A stretch of 64,000 bases of DNA from Euhalothece natronophila Z-M001. Lineage in GTDB: Bacteria > Cyanobacteriota > Cyanobacteriia > Cyanobacteriales > Rubidibacteraceae. A program made the translations under genes and the position numbers. A model generated the notes under the pieces. It had not been told where the DNA came from. It saw nothing but the letters and a program-made list of their open reading frames with translations, and did no database searches. How positions within the stretch are numbered: position 1 is the first letter of the stretch; every line of letters starts with the position of its first letter. Below are positions 19,265-29,381 of the stretch, piece after piece. The stretch lies in contig NZ_CP042326.1 of assembly GCF_007904085.1 (NCBI RefSeq), positions 2,108,001 through 2,172,000 on the forward strand, written 5' to 3'.

Positions 19265-19395
19265 TTCAGTGACCAGTAATCAGTCGCCAGTAACCAGTCA
19301 TCGGTAATAAGTGGTAATTAACTTTTTCCATTTAACCGAATTTAACCTGTCCTGGTAACTGGTAACTGGTAACTGGTAACTGAGAAGTGATCACT
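19265..19395 (+). repeat. Degenerate and tandem heptamer repeat between atpA and gamma
   Basis: First a degenerate series of CAGTAAC/CAGTCAT-like heptamers (19268-19310), then a clean tandem of four CTGGTAA units from 19352 to 19382. The block occupies most of the spacer inside an operon, so it is transcribed. Confidence 0.8.
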
Positions 19396-19426
19396 GATAA
19401 CTAAAAATTATTAACGATACAAAGCT

Positions 19427-20383
19427 ATGGCAAACTTAAAAGAAATCCGCGATCGCATTGATTCGGTTAAAAATACTCGAAAAATTACTGAGGCAATGCG
19501 TCTGGTTGCCGCTGCAAAAGTCCGACGCGCCCAAGAACAAGTTAGTTCCACTCGCCCGTTTGCAGATCGCCTAGCACAAGTTCTATATAATCTACAAGGT
19601 CGTCTGCAATTTGAAGATGTGGATCTCCCTCTTTTAGAAAAGCGGGAAGTAAACACCGTAGGCTTGCTGGTTGTCTCTGGTGATCGTGGCTTGTGTGGTG
19701 CTTATAATGCCAATGTAATTAAACGGGCTCGTCAGCGGGCGCAAGAATTAGAAGCTGAAGGCATTAACTATAAATATATCGTTGTCGGTAGCAAAGCCGA
19801 TCAGTTTTTAAAGCGTCGTGAAGCCCCCATTGAAGCAAGCTACACTAACCTGAATCAAATTCCTACCGCTGAGGAAGCCTCGAATATTGCAGATGAACTC
19901 TTATCGTTATTCTTGTCAGAAACAGTGGATCGAATAGAACTAGTTTATACTAAGTTTGTCTCTTTAATTAGTTCTCGTCCTGTGATTCAAACTTTACTCC
20001 CCCTTGATCCTCAGGGTTTAGAAGTGTCTGATGATGAGATTTTCCGCTTAACCACTAAAGGGGGAGACTTTGAGGTGGAACGGGAGCGAGTAGATAGCGA
20101 CACTCGCACTCAAACCTTCCCAAAAGATATGATTTTTGAGCAAGATCCAGTGCAGATTCTCGATGCTCTTCTCCCTTTATATCTCAATAATCAGTTACTA
20201 CGCGCTTTACAAGAATCTGCTGCTAGTGAGTTAGCCTCGCGGATGACAGCGATGAATAACGCTAGTGATAATGCTACCGAACTGATTAAAACCCTTACCC
20301 TTTCTTATAACAAAGCACGTCAAGCAGCCATTACTCAAGAGATTCTAGAAGTGGTTGCTGGTGCAGAAGCGCTGGGATCTTAA
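19427..20383 (+). CDS. atpC: ATP synthase subunit gamma
   Basis: F1 gamma subunit, the rotating shaft, 318 aa. N-terminus [20 protein letters not shown] and C-terminus [20 protein letters not shown] are the two interacting helices and the best conserved parts. The [13 protein letters not shown] segment is present. The cyanobacterial gamma insertion is in the middle (around [19 protein letters not shown]) and lacks the chloroplast thiol-regulatory cysteine pair. Cyanobacterial naming is atpC; other systems call gamma atpG. Last gene of the operon, followed by a terminator. Confidence 0.96.
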   Translation: MANLKEIRDRIDSVKNTRKITEAMRLVAAAKVRRAQEQVSSTRPFADRLAQVLYNLQGRLQFEDVDLPLLEKREVNTVGLLVVSGDRGLCGAYNANVIKRARQRAQELEAEGINYKYIVVGSKADQFLKRREAPIEASYTNLNQIPTAEEASNIADELLSLFLSETVDRIELVYTKFVSLISSRPVIQTLLPLDPQGLEVSDDEIFRLTTKGGDFEVERERVDSDTRTQTFPKDMIFEQDPVQILDALLPLYLNNQLLRALQESAASELASRMTAMNNASDNATELIKTLTLSYNKARQAAITQEILEVVAGAEALGS

Positions 20384-20407
20384 TTAAGATCATCATCTTT
20401 GTTTTTG

Positions 20408-20440
20408 CCTCTCTCTTCAATTTTAGAGAGGGGTTTTTTT
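20408..20440 (+). terminator. Intrinsic terminator of the atp operon
   Basis: Stem CCTCTCT/AGAGAGG followed by GG and seven T residues, 25 bp after the gamma stop codon. It is a typical rho-independent terminator. Confidence 0.85.
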
Positions 20441-20515
20441 ATTATTCTTGCATTAATGTCAATTACCCACCCTTAAACTCGTTATAACGGAGGCTTGTAG
20501 TGCGATTCGTTTCCT

Positions 20516-20710
20516 GTGAAAGGGAAACATACGGCAGGAATTGACGGCTATAAAAGCCTCTCTTCCAAACAACGCCTAACTCTTGCTGAAAACCTAACTC
20601 TTAACGAGAAGGGTAGTCCGTTAAGAAGAGTTTGGATTCCTAAACCCAGACGCACTGAAAAGCGGGGTCTGGGCATTCCTACCATGGTAGGGCAAGGCAG
20701 AGTCTTTTAA
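20516..20710 (+). pseudogene. Fragment of group II intron reverse transcriptase/maturase
   Basis: About 57 codons similar to the N-terminal part of LtrA-type maturases: TAGIDGYKSLSSKQRL, then RRVWIPKPRRTEKRGLGIPT, which in full-length proteins precede the RT palm. It ends at PTM; the next residues are unrelated and a stop follows, immediately before the IS1634-type insertion at 20711. No matching C-terminal part is seen after the insertion, so this is a dead remnant. Confidence 0.75.
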
Positions 20711-22769
20711 CCCACATTCCGCACCCTCAACTGTCACATTGTCCGTTTGGCGACCGTATCAAGGGGAATTGATTGATTCTAGCATCAAACTTAGGGGGAG
20801 AATCAGGGTGAATTCTTCTTATTCTCATTAACCAAGAGTAATTGAGAATTTATAAGCCTGAAATTACAGCAGCTCTTAACTGACTTCAGCTTTGATTTTC
20901 ACTCCTTCGGGGAAACTTCCCTTACACTAATCAATAATATTGTTGGCAAGGTTTGGGAAACAATTCTAGTAAATTTAATCTCTCTTCGGTGAGATTAGAA
21001 ACTTCGTTTTCTCCTCTAACTTTTAACAAGTGAACCGCTTGAAATTGTTGAAAAATCCAACGTAAAGTAGGAGAATTCGTTTCTTTCCCTAATTGATTTT
21101 TAACCATTTCTCCTCGTCTCACTAAAGCCGAACGCAGTTCTCTTTGCCCCAAATTATAAATGAGCAGACACAAGCCCAGAATTAAGACCATCGCCTGAAT
21201 TCGTTCCGGAGATTTAATGAAAATGCTGTCTGCTAAAAACATGGGGTCTTTTAAGAACCTAAATCCCCTTTCCGTTGACTGTTGCTCTTTATATTCAATG
21301 AGCATTTGATTAGGAGAGAGTTCCCCTTCATCTACAATATTAGTGGCGAGAAGAAACCGTCCAGCTAGTTGTTTTTCTTCCTGAATCAGGGCTAAATTTT
21401 CTTCTAAACCGGCTCGAACTCTAACCTTAGCTTGGTCAGGATTTTTGTCTTTTTCTTCACGAGTTTCAATCTGGCTGATTTGATGGTACTTAAATTTCTT
21501 TTCTAGTTTTTTGGCAGCTTTGATGGCATCAGGAACACAAGCATAAGTTTGTCGAGATAACTCTCGTAATTCTTTTTCGGCTTCGAGTCTATCTTTCTTT
21601 ATTTTTTTCTCAAGACGTTTTTGGTCGGATTCTTTTCTTTCTTCACTTTCTACCACTAACCATCGTTGTTCAATTCCCCCATAAGTTGTCTGGTGAATCG
21701 AGTAACTGTATCCATCAAGAGAACTGGAACTCATTTGAGAGGATTTAATTTGTCTAGCAAGAGCTTGAGCCGGTTTAAGACGGAAGGGAACTCGGGTCAG
21801 CCATTTCAACTCTTCCATTTGTTTCAAATTTTCTGCGGTGTATAGTGCCCTATCTGCTACCATCAATGAATCGAAATCTACTTGAGAACGAAATTGCTTA
21901 AAAAGTTCAGGAAATACTTTTTGGTCAGATTCATTGCCACTTCCGGCTCTTAAGAAAACGGGAATATCTCCATCGCTACTACTAATTAAATCGACCATGA
22001 ATTGCTTTAAGTCGGGACGTTTATCCCGAGAATAACCATAGGTAATTTCAATTCGTTGAGGTGGATTTCGTTTTTCTCCTGGTTCTGAATCCACTTCCAA
22101 ATTGACTTCTTCGATTAAAGGATTTTCGTATTCTCCTTCCACACTGAAAGAGCTGGAATCGAGATGAACACTCTCGACATCAATTGAGAATTGTTTGATG
22201 GCTTTTAAGGCGATGCTAAGAAATATGTCTTCTAATCCGGTTAAATATAATTTGTCTAAGACTCGTCCTAACCGGTCATCATTTAAGTGTTTGGCTTCAA
22301 TCCCTTCTCCAATTAAATGTGAGGTGGGTTTTCCTTCAAAGAACTTGGGAAATAGGTATAACGGAGATGAAAACAGTCCTAATCCATTGAGAATCATTGC
22401 TTTCACTGCATGACCAGGACTGACTTTTTCCCGGGGTTGTTCCACTACTAATTCATTAATTTGTTCTACCAGCCCGATTTCATCAATTAATCCAGCTACT
22501 ATTCCTAAATGGTCTAAATTGGTGACTTCAATTGATGAGAAGTTGTTGGAGATAGTCGCCATCACTCATTTTAATTAAGAAAGGATTGATTCCTCAGTTT
22601 ACCTTTCTTTTTTCCTTAAATCGACCCCTCAAGCTGATTCCTTACTCTTTCTTCAGAGTTTTCGGAATTAGTCACTTTGTAGCTGTGACAATTCTCGGCA
22701 AAAAGTCCCACTTTTCTCATTTCAGTTGATCTGAAGGGACAATGTGACAGTTGGGGTGCGGAATGTGGG
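20711..22769 (-). mobile_element. IS1634-type insertion sequence, complete copy
   Basis: About 2.06 kb bounded by 33-34 bp near-perfect inverted repeats: the left end (20711-20744) starts CCCACATTCCGCACC, and the right end (22737-22769) is its complement, with a one-base length difference. One transposase gene, on the minus strand. A convincing target duplication was not found (left flank TTTAA, right flank ATTAA), so one flank may have changed. A truncated second copy lies at 36362-36884. Confidence 0.88.
20931..22565 (-). CDS. IS1634 family transposase
   Basis: A 544-aa DDE transposase of the IS4-superfamily branch IS1634. The probable acid residues are Asp in VHLDSSSFSVEGEYE, Asp in LMVADRALYTAENLKQ, and Glu in STERGFRFLKDPMF, the last in the family's Y/x-x-R-x-x-x-E/K-type region. 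The N-terminal part (ISNNFSSIEVTNLDHLGIV, then EKVSPGHAVKAMILNGLG) is the typical opening of this group. The frame is intact, so the element may be functional. Confidence 0.88.
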   Translation of the reverse strand: MMATISNNFSSIEVTNLDHLGIVAGLIDEIGLVEQINELVVEQPREKVSPGHAVKAMILNGLGLFSSPLYLFPKFFEGKPTSHLIGEGIEAKHLNDDRLGRVLDKLYLTGLEDIFLSIALKAIKQFSIDVESVHLDSSSFSVEGEYENPLIEEVNLEVDSEPGEKRNPPQRIEITYGYSRDKRPDLKQFMVDLISSSDGDIPVFLRAGSGNESDQKVFPELFKQFRSQVDFDSLMVADRALYTAENLKQMEELKWLTRVPFRLKPAQALARQIKSSQMSSSSLDGYSYSIHQTTYGGIEQRWLVVESEERKESDQKRLEKKIKKDRLEAEKELRELSRQTYACVPDAIKAAKKLEKKFKYHQISQIETREEKDKNPDQAKVRVRAGLEENLALIQEEKQLAGRFLLATNIVDEGELSPNQMLIEYKEQQSTERGFRFLKDPMFLADSIFIKSPERIQAMVLILGLCLLIYNLGQRELRSALVRRGEMVKNQLGKETNSPTLRWIFQQFQAVHLLKVRGENEVSNLTEERLNLLELFPKPCQQYY

Positions 22770-22785
22770 ATTAAAAAATGCCGTT

Positions 22786-22829
22786 ATAAAAATCACCTTG
22801 CTTCTGCCAATTTTGTGGCTAGCAAGGTG
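22786..22829 (-). terminator. Terminator of the ndhF-ndhD unit
   Basis: On the minus strand, stem CACCTTGCT/AGCAAGGTG (22794-22829), with an inner GCCA/TGGC extension, is followed by ATTTTTAT. It lies about 50 bp after the ndhD stop codon, between it and the IS1634 copy. Confidence 0.75.
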
Positions 22830-22877
22830 ATAAAAATAACTACAATTTAAGTGAAATAAGTTATTTTATTTTGTGTT

Positions 22878-24458
22878 TTACTTCAAAAGAGAAGCCGTTA
22901 AAGAAACAAGAGAAGAATCAACTTGTGCTACTTCTGAAGGCTTGACTAAGCTAGGAACTGCATCCCGTAAGCGATTGGTATAAGCAACCGTTGTAGAATC
23001 ATAGACTTGCGTTAACATTTTGGGATACAAGCCAATGCCAATAATTGGCACTAATAAGCAAGCAATAATAAAGACTTCTCTGGGTTCAGCATCCACTAAA
23101 ACTTCATGAGAAACTAACTCTTGATTTTCCTTTCCGTAGAAAATTTCTCTTAACATGGAAAGGAGATAAATGGGAGTTAAAATCACCCCAACAGCCGCTA
23201 AAAACACCACAATTACCTTAAAAGTTGTGTTATAAGCATCACTGGTAGAAAAGCCAATAAAGACCATTACCTCAGCAACAAAACCACTCATTCCAGGTAA
23301 TGCTAGAGACGCAAGCGAACAAGTGGTAAACATGGCAAAAATCTTTTGCATACGCTGTCCGACACCGCCCATTTCATCTAACATTAGGGTGTGGGTACGG
23401 TCATAGGTTGCCCCAACTAAGAAGAAGAGACTCGCCCCAATTAAGCCATGAGACACCATCTGTAATACAGCCCCACTTAAGCCCAAATTGGTAAAAGAGG
23501 CAATTCCAATTAGCACAAACCCCATGTGAGAAATCGAAGAATAGGCAATTTTCCGTTTGAGGTTCCGTTGGGCAAAGGAGGTTAAGGCAGCATAAATAAT
23601 ATTCACCACCCCTAAAATCACCAGTGCTGGGGCAAAATAAGCATGGGCATCTGGAAGCATTCCTGCATTCATACGAATTAAGGCATAGCCACCCATTTTT
23701 AAGAGAATCCCAGCTAATAGCATATGTACTGGGGCAGTTGCTTCGCCATGGGCATCAGGAAGCCAAGTGTGTAGGGGAAAAATTGGTAATTTAACTGCAT
23801 AGGCAATTAAGAAAGCAGCATAAAGCCAGAGTTGGACATTAACCGCAATATCCTTTGCCGCCAAACCCCGCATATCAAAGGTGACAGTATCGCCATAGAA
23901 AGCCATGGCTAAAGCCGCAACTAAGATAAATAATGATCCGCCTGCGGTATAGAGGATGAACTTAGTGGCAGCATAGAGACGTTTTTTACCACCCCAAATT
24001 GATAGCAGAAGATAAACTGGAATTAACTCTAACTCCCACACTAAGAAGAATAACAACATATCCTGCACAGCAAAGACAGCAATTTGTCCGCCGTACATGG
24101 CAAGCAAGAGGAAGTAAAAGAGTTTCGGTTTGAGACTCACTGGCCAAGCAGCTAAAGTGGCAAGGGTGGTAATAAACCCTGTCAGAATAATTAAGGGCAT
24201 GGAAATGCCATCGGCACCCACTGACCAATTGAGATCAAGTTGCGGAATCCAACTATAACTTTCTACCAGTTGTAAGTCAGGGTTAGAAAAGTCATAGTCC
24301 AAATAAAAGCCCGCTACAATGAGGGCAAAGTTAATTAATCCGATTACAAGGGCATACCAGCGCACTTGCTTCCCATCTTTATCTGGGATTAAAGGAATAA
24401 AAAATGATGCAATTAAGGGAAAAAGAATAACGGTTGTTAACCAGGGAAAATTTGTCAT
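22878..24458 (-). CDS. ndhD: NAD(P)H-quinone oxidoreductase chain 4
   Basis: NDH-1 antiporter-like proton-pumping subunit, 526 aa with about 14 membrane segments, working in cyclic electron flow and respiration in the thylakoid. Conserved segments include [36 protein letters not shown] and [14 protein letters not shown]. It forms a pair with ndhF, 98 bp upstream on the same strand. The close pairing of ndhF and ndhD and the sequences fit the respiratory/cyclic-flow complex (NDH-1L, D1/F1) rather than the CO2-uptake forms, which are linked with chpX/chpY genes. Confidence 0.94.
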   Translation of the reverse strand: MTNFPWLTTVILFPLIASFFIPLIPDKDGKQVRWYALVIGLINFALIVAGFYLDYDFSNPDLQLVESYSWIPQLDLNWSVGADGISMPLIILTGFITTLATLAAWPVSLKPKLFYFLLLAMYGGQIAVFAVQDMLLFFLVWELELIPVYLLLSIWGGKKRLYAATKFILYTAGGSLFILVAALAMAFYGDTVTFDMRGLAAKDIAVNVQLWLYAAFLIAYAVKLPIFPLHTWLPDAHGEATAPVHMLLAGILLKMGGYALIRMNAGMLPDAHAYFAPALVILGVVNIIYAALTSFAQRNLKRKIAYSSISHMGFVLIGIASFTNLGLSGAVLQMVSHGLIGASLFFLVGATYDRTHTLMLDEMGGVGQRMQKIFAMFTTCSLASLALPGMSGFVAEVMVFIGFSTSDAYNTTFKVIVVFLAAVGVILTPIYLLSMLREIFYGKENQELVSHEVLVDAEPREVFIIACLLVPIIGIGLYPKMLTQVYDSTTVAYTNRLRDAVPSLVKPSEVAQVDSSLVSLTASLLK

Positions 24459-24516
24459 AGTTGGATCAAGGGTGATATAACGTTACTCTCATTAAGTGTC
24501 AGACAATTGTTATGAG

Positions 24517-24538
24517 CGGGGGAATATAACGTCCCCCG
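24517..24538 (-). promoter_or_regulatory. Stem-loop in the ndhF-ndhD spacer
   Basis: Seven-bp hairpin with arms CGGGGGA and TCCCCCG, about 20 bp after the ndhF stop. It has no T-run, so it is more likely a processing or stability element than a terminator. Confidence 0.4.
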
Positions 24539-24556
24539 TTAGGTATTTTAATTGCC

Positions 24557-26596
24557 TTAAGCAATGCTGAAAACAATCACAAACCCTAAAACAGCCCCAA
24601 AGACAATCAAGGCATAAAATTGGGCGCGACCATTTTCAAAGTATTTCAAGCCTTCGCCACTGATGATGGCAGCTAAACCAGTTAGGTTGACAACTCCATC
24701 CACGACGCGATAGTCCACTTCTAGCACTTGTCGGGCAATGCGACGACTTCCTTTGACAAAGAGGCGATCATAGAGTTCGTCAAAGTACCATTTGTTAAGG
24801 GAGAAGCGGTAAAGGAAGGGGAATTTCTGCGCGATCGCGCTTGGATCAATTTTACGACTTGCATACATCAAAGACGCTACAGTAATCCCAATTAAAGCAA
24901 TTCCCACTGAGTTCCCTGCCATAATCAAAAATTCTGACCATTCAAACTCAGCGCTAGCTTCCAACACTTCCTCTAAGGTTTCTCCAGGGGCATAAATAAA
25001 CTGCTCAAAGAAGTTTTCCCAAGGTTTCCCAAGATAACCAATGGCAATAGAGGGAATGGCTAAAATAATTAAAGGCACTGTCATGCTCAAAGGCGATTCA
25101 TGAGGGGTTTCACTATGATGATGGTCGTGTGCGTCCTGTTCAGATTCTAATTCTTGAGTATCCATTGCCCCTGGCCCAAAAGCGGGTTTAAAGGAAGCAA
25201 GAATCGACTCATCATTGCCCCGAAATTCTCCTTCAAAGGTCATAAAATACATTCGGAACATATAGAAAGCAGTTAACCCTGCTGTTAACCAACCCACAAA
25301 CCATAAAGCAGGGTTAGTATGAAACGCCTCACTTAAAATTTCATCTTTTGACCAAAACCCAGCAAAGGGAGGAATCCCACAAATGGCTATCGTTCCGACC
25401 AAAAAGGTTAATGAGGTAATGGGCATATATTTGCGTAAGCCTCCCATCAGGCGCATATCTTGGGCAAGTGCAGGGTTATGACCCACTACTTCTTCCATGC
25501 CATGAATCACTGAACCTGAACACAGGAATAACATCGCCTTAAAGAAAGCATGAGTGGTCAGATGGAAAAGCCCTGCGGTATAGCCACCGACTCCCATCGC
25601 CATAACCATATACCCTAATTGGGAAATCGTTGAATAGGCTAACCCTTTCTTAATGTCATTTTGAGTGAGCGCAATAGTTGCCCCTAAAAAGGCAGTAAAT
25701 GCACCTGTCCAAGCAATAACAGTCATGACTGAGGGTAAATTTTCAAAGACAGGATACATTCGGGCAATGAGAAAAACCCCAGCAGCAACCATTGTAGCAG
25801 CGTGAATGAGTGCTGAAATGGGAGTAGGGCCTTCCATCGCATCAGGTAGCCAGACATGGAGGGGGAATTGGGCGGACTTTGCTACAGGGCCCAAGAAGAC
25901 TAAAAATCCAAATAAACTGGCAAGACTTGCGCCAATAATTCCAGACTGGACAAGGGTTTCCAGTTGTACACCCATCTCTGAAAATTCAAACGTGCCAGTT
26001 GCCCAATAAAGCCCTAACATTCCCAATAAGAAGCCAAAGTCACCCACACGGTTAACCACAAAGGCTTTTTGACAAGCATCTGCTGCGGCTTTTCGGTCAT
26101 ACCAGAAGCCAATGAGAAGGTAAGAAGCCATTCCCACTAACTCCCAAAAAATATACACTTGCACCAAATTGGGACTCATCACTAAGCCCAACATGGAAGA
26201 AGCAAATAAACTGAGATAGGCATAAAAGCGGACATAACCGGGGTCATGTTCCATATAACCATCGGTGTAGATCATCACCAAAAAGGCAACGGTGGTGACT
26301 ACTGCCAACATCAGGGTCGTTAAATGGTCAATGGTATAACCCATCGTTAATTTAAAGTCTCCTGCTGCTGCCCATTCAAAAGTCTGAAGAAAGGCTTCAT
26401 GACCATTGAGTTGACTCCATAGCAGGGCATAAGATAAAACCATTGTCGCTCCAGCAAGGAAAACAATAAAAATTGCTGTCGGTTGACGGAGACGACTAAC
26501 AGTTTGATTAAATGAAATCAGCCCTAAGCCGACGAGCATTGCACCCGCCAAGGGAAGGACTGGTATTAGCCAAGCATACTGATATAGCTGTTCCAT
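24557..26596 (-). CDS. ndhF: NAD(P)H-quinone oxidoreductase chain 5
   Basis: NDH-1 subunit NdhF, 679 aa, a large antiporter-like subunit with a long lateral helix near the C-terminus. Marks include VYIFWELVGMASYLLIGFWY, FPLHVWLPDAMEGPTPISAL, and KKGLAYSTISQLGYM. A His-rich loop (DAHDHHHSET, near residue 480) sits between helices, a lineage feature of unknown meaning. First gene of the ndhF-ndhD unit. Confidence 0.95.
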   Translation of the reverse strand: MEQLYQYAWLIPVLPLAGAMLVGLGLISFNQTVSRLRQPTAIFIVFLAGATMVLSYALLWSQLNGHEAFLQTFEWAAAGDFKLTMGYTIDHLTTLMLAVVTTVAFLVMIYTDGYMEHDPGYVRFYAYLSLFASSMLGLVMSPNLVQVYIFWELVGMASYLLIGFWYDRKAAADACQKAFVVNRVGDFGFLLGMLGLYWATGTFEFSEMGVQLETLVQSGIIGASLASLFGFLVFLGPVAKSAQFPLHVWLPDAMEGPTPISALIHAATMVAAGVFLIARMYPVFENLPSVMTVIAWTGAFTAFLGATIALTQNDIKKGLAYSTISQLGYMVMAMGVGGYTAGLFHLTTHAFFKAMLFLCSGSVIHGMEEVVGHNPALAQDMRLMGGLRKYMPITSLTFLVGTIAICGIPPFAGFWSKDEILSEAFHTNPALWFVGWLTAGLTAFYMFRMYFMTFEGEFRGNDESILASFKPAFGPGAMDTQELESEQDAHDHHHSETPHESPLSMTVPLIILAIPSIAIGYLGKPWENFFEQFIYAPGETLEEVLEASAEFEWSEFLIMAGNSVGIALIGITVASLMYASRKIDPSAIAQKFPFLYRFSLNKWYFDELYDRLFVKGSRRIARQVLEVDYRVVDGVVNLTGLAAIISGEGLKYFENGRAQFYALIVFGAVLGFVIVFSIA

Positions 26597-26913
26597 AAAA
26601 TTTAAACAAGCGTGATCTGGCGGTTATACTCTCATTGATGCTTAAGAACTCAAGCCTCTTCCACTGTCTTCAGTGAGAGAGAGTAGAAATACCGTTAACA
26701 ATTGTGACACATCTAGGAAGATAGTCAGTGCTGATTATTCTGTCTAAAGTTAGGGATTTTCCCCTCTGGTCACAATTTGATTAATAAAATAATATTTAAT
26801 TTTGATTAAGATTCTATCAATTTTGCAACAATGGAGGGTATGGGCAAGCGGTAGCGAAACAGCGGATTCATCTGTCAGGGTAATAAGAAGATCACAAATA
26901 AGGAGTCCAATTC
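26597..26913. other. Intergenic region between divergent ndhF and the 103-aa gene
   Basis: 317 bp, AT-rich, with divergent promoters expected for ndhF (leftward) and the small ORF (rightward). A small palindrome, CACTG-TCTT-CAGTG, is near 26660. I see no further gene, repeat or RNA structure that I could defend. Confidence 0.6.
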
Positions 26914-27225
26914 ATGGAAAAGGAAGACAGTTCTAACCCAATTTGGGAATATAAGGTCATTCATCTGAATATTAAAAACAATGAAGCCCCCAGTGCTGAA
27001 GCAGCCAGTTCAGCCACTAAGGGAACATTTAGCCCGCAATTTCTAAAACAGGAGTTTCCTGATATTTATAGTGATAAAAGTAATGCTAATCACCCTGCTC
27101 GTCAACTACAGGAAGCTCTCAACCGTCTAGGAAAAGAAGGTTGGGAGTTATTAGAAATTTCTCAAATTGGTTCGCTAACAATGATGTTTTTTAAGCGTTT
27201 GAAACCAAAAGGCAACACGGATTAA
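26914..27225 (+). CDS. Uncharacterised 103-aa protein, DUF4177-like fold
   Basis: Starts with ATG after a good AAGGAG. The pattern IWEYKVIHLNI at the start and LQEALNRLGKEGWELLEISQ with a closing strand MMFFKRLK is that of the short alpha/beta DUF4177-like proteins (strand, long loop, helix, strand). The middle, Ala/Ser-rich part is low complexity. Function unknown. Its stop codon overlaps that of the convergent pyrC. Confidence 0.55.
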   Translation: MEKEDSSNPIWEYKVIHLNIKNNEAPSAEAASSATKGTFSPQFLKQEFPDIYSDKSNANHPARQLQEALNRLGKEGWELLEISQIGSLTMMFFKRLKPKGNTD

Positions 27226-28544
27226 CCGGCATTAAATTGCAAGGCTTTTCCTCGAATTTCTGAATTAACTTTTCCTTGATGATAGACGACTTGTCCGCCG
27301 ACAATTGTAGTTTGCGCCCATCCCGTCAAACTCCACCCTTCAAAGGGACTCCAGCCACATTTACTTAAAATATCTTCTCGTCGCACTGGGGAATAAGTAT
27401 TGAGATCGACTAAAACTAAATCCGCATCATAGTTAAGCGCGATCGCGCCTTTATTGGGGATATTATAAGCCTTTGCTGGCGCAGTTGACATCCAATAACT
27501 CACTTGAGACACGCTACACCGTCCTGCTTTGGCTTGGGTTAACATAAGTGCTAAAGACGTTTCTACTCCTGGCATCCCTGAAGGGGCATGAGGGTAGCCT
27601 TTTCCTTTTTCTTCTAGGGTATGGGGGGCATGATCGGTAGCAATAAAATCAATGACTCCATCTAAGAGGGCTTTCCAGAGGGTTTCATTATCCCAGCGCG
27701 ATCGAAGTGGAGGATTCATTTGCGCCAATGTACCAATGTTTTCATAGGCTTCACTATTTAAAAGTAAATGTTGGGGAGTCACTTCAGTCGTTACCCAACT
27801 AGGCTTATCTTCCCGTAATAATTCCGCTTCATCCCCTGTGGAAAGATGAAGAATATGTAATCGCCGTTGATAGCGTTTAGAGAGTTTTAGGGCTAATTTT
27901 GTGGCATTTAACGCAGCTTGATTATCTTGAATTTGAGAATGAGTAGCAGGATCCGTTGCCCCCTGAAATTGTTTCTTTCGCTGAACAATGCGAGCTTGAT
28001 CTTCGGCGTGAACTGCAATTAAACGTTTTCCGTTAGCAAAAATGGGTTCTAAGGTTTCTTCCTCTGAGACTAATAAAGCTCCATGGGCTGATCCCATAAA
28101 AATTTTAATGCCACAAGCGGGATTAACCGATTCTAACGCCTCTAAATTATCTCCAGTTGCGCCGACAAAAAAGCCATAGTTAACTAAACATTTCTCAGAA
28201 GCTCGTTTTAGCTTATCATCCATTGCCGCTTGATCAATGGTGGGCGGACGAGTGTTAGGCATTTCCAAGAAAGAAGTAACGCCCCCTCTGGCACAAGCGC
28301 AAGTAGCGGTAAATAAGTCTTCTTTATGTTCTAACCCGGGTTCACGAAAATGCACTTGCGGATCAATGACTCCCGGTAATAAAGTTAATCCAGTCCCATC
28401 AATTTCTTCTTCCCCTTGATCTGGGATTTGAGAAGTGATGGCTTTAATTTTTCCCTCAGCAATTCCCACATCCCCTTTTTCGATGTGACCATCAGGGTGT
28501 AAAACTTCAGCATTGCGAATAATGAGTTTCATGGTATCTGACAT
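27222..28544 (-). CDS. pyrC: Dihydroorotase (class I)
   Basis: Ring-closing enzyme of pyrimidine synthesis, 440 aa from the ATG at 28544; an in-frame start at 28586 would add an atypical leader (CHLIFYSRTLNPF). The metal ligands of the amidohydrolase fold are readable: HFREPG after VIDPQV, HAEDQ, LHLST, and FIATDHAPH. Class I enzymes have this length. Expressed alone on the minus strand, with lepB diverging upstream. Confidence 0.92.
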   Translation of the reverse strand: MSDTMKLIIRNAEVLHPDGHIEKGDVGIAEGKIKAITSQIPDQGEEEIDGTGLTLLPGVIDPQVHFREPGLEHKEDLFTATCACARGGVTSFLEMPNTRPPTIDQAAMDDKLKRASEKCLVNYGFFVGATGDNLEALESVNPACGIKIFMGSAHGALLVSEEETLEPIFANGKRLIAVHAEDQARIVQRKKQFQGATDPATHSQIQDNQAALNATKLALKLSKRYQRRLHILHLSTGDEAELLREDKPSWVTTEVTPQHLLLNSEAYENIGTLAQMNPPLRSRWDNETLWKALLDGVIDFIATDHAPHTLEEKGKGYPHAPSGMPGVETSLALMLTQAKAGRCSVSQVSYWMSTAPAKAYNIPNKGAIALNYDADLVLVDLNTYSPVRREDILSKCGWSPFEGWSLTGWAQTTIVGGQVVYHQGKVNSEIRGKALQFNAG

Positions 28545-28617
28545 AAAAGGATTTAAAGTTCTAGAATAAAAGATGAGATGACACAATTAATTGTATTCGG
28601 AACTAGGTTATTACCCA

Positions 28618-29172
28618 ATGCCTGAAAATCATAATGAAAATCCATGGGTCGAAACACTAAAAACCCTCGCTATCAGTGCTGTTTTGGCTTTTGGAGTTCG
28701 GACTTTTGTGGCAGAAGCCCGTTATATTCCCTCTACTTCCATGTTGCCAACATTAGAAGTCAATGATCGGCTATTAGTGGAAAAAGTAGGCTATCGATTT
28801 GGCTCTCCTGAGCGTGGTGAAATTGTGGTTTTTGAGGCAACTGAGGAATTACAACGCCAAGGTTACAATGATGCGTTTATTAAGCGCATTATTGGCTTAC
28901 CCGGGGAAACGATTGAGGTGAGTGGGGGAGTTGTTTATATTGATGGTGAACCGCTCGCTGAGGATTATATTGCTGATCAACCAGAGTATCAATTTGGCCC
29001 TGTGACGATTCCTGATGACCAATATATTGTGTTAGGGGATAATCGTAATAATAGTTTAGATTCCCATGCTTGGGGCTTTGTTCCAGCAGACAATATTATT
29101 GGTCGCGCTACAATTAGGTTTTGGCCCTTCGATCGTATTGGAACTATTGAAGAGCCATCTTACCCCGAATAA
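28618..29172 (+). CDS. lepB: Signal peptidase I
   Basis: Membrane serine protease that removes signal peptides from exported and thylakoid-lumen proteins, 184 aa from ATG 28618; the TTG at 28591 is less likely. A short N-terminal region is followed by a membrane helix (TLAISAVLAFGVRTFVAEAR), then catalytic Ser in IPSTSMLPTL and Lys in AFIKRIIGLPGE. Later boxes LGDNRNNSLDSHAWGFV are present. Length fits the cyanobacterial type with one membrane span. Confidence 0.94.
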   Translation: MPENHNENPWVETLKTLAISAVLAFGVRTFVAEARYIPSTSMLPTLEVNDRLLVEKVGYRFGSPERGEIVVFEATEELQRQGYNDAFIKRIIGLPGETIEVSGGVVYIDGEPLAEDYIADQPEYQFGPVTIPDDQYIVLGDNRNNSLDSHAWGFVPADNIIGRATIRFWPFDRIGTIEEPSYPE

Positions 29173-29189
29173 TTTGTGCTCAATAATCA

Positions 29190-29381
29190 TTACGCTGTTT
29201 CTAGCCATTCGTAAATCCGATCTAACTGCTCTAATGTTACTAAGCCATACTGCCAAAGTAACATGGGGAGTGGGTCGGTATGACGTTGAGAATACCGTTG
29301 CGCGATCGCGATGGAATCATTGGAAATCGCCAGTTCTTCTCTTAAAAAGCGTATAAATTTTGCATAAGTATTGGGCATCAT
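29190..29381 (-). CDS. DUF2949 family protein
   Basis: A 63-aa protein that matches the cyanobacterial DUF2949 pattern: FIRFLREELAISNDSIAIAQ, then a short polar run ending LPMLLWQYGLVTLEQLDRIY. Small helical, no membrane segment, function unknown. A near-canonical CAGGAGG lies 8-14 nt upstream of the ATG pair. It runs convergently with lepB. Confidence 0.75.
   Translation of the reverse strand: MMPNTYAKFIRFLREELAISNDSIAIAQRYSQRHTDPLPMLLWQYGLVTLEQLDRIYEWLETA

Noticed and set aside
20705-20715. Target-site duplication for the complete IS1634 copy
   Set aside because: Flanks TTTAA and ATTAA agree in four of five positions only, so no duplication is claimed.
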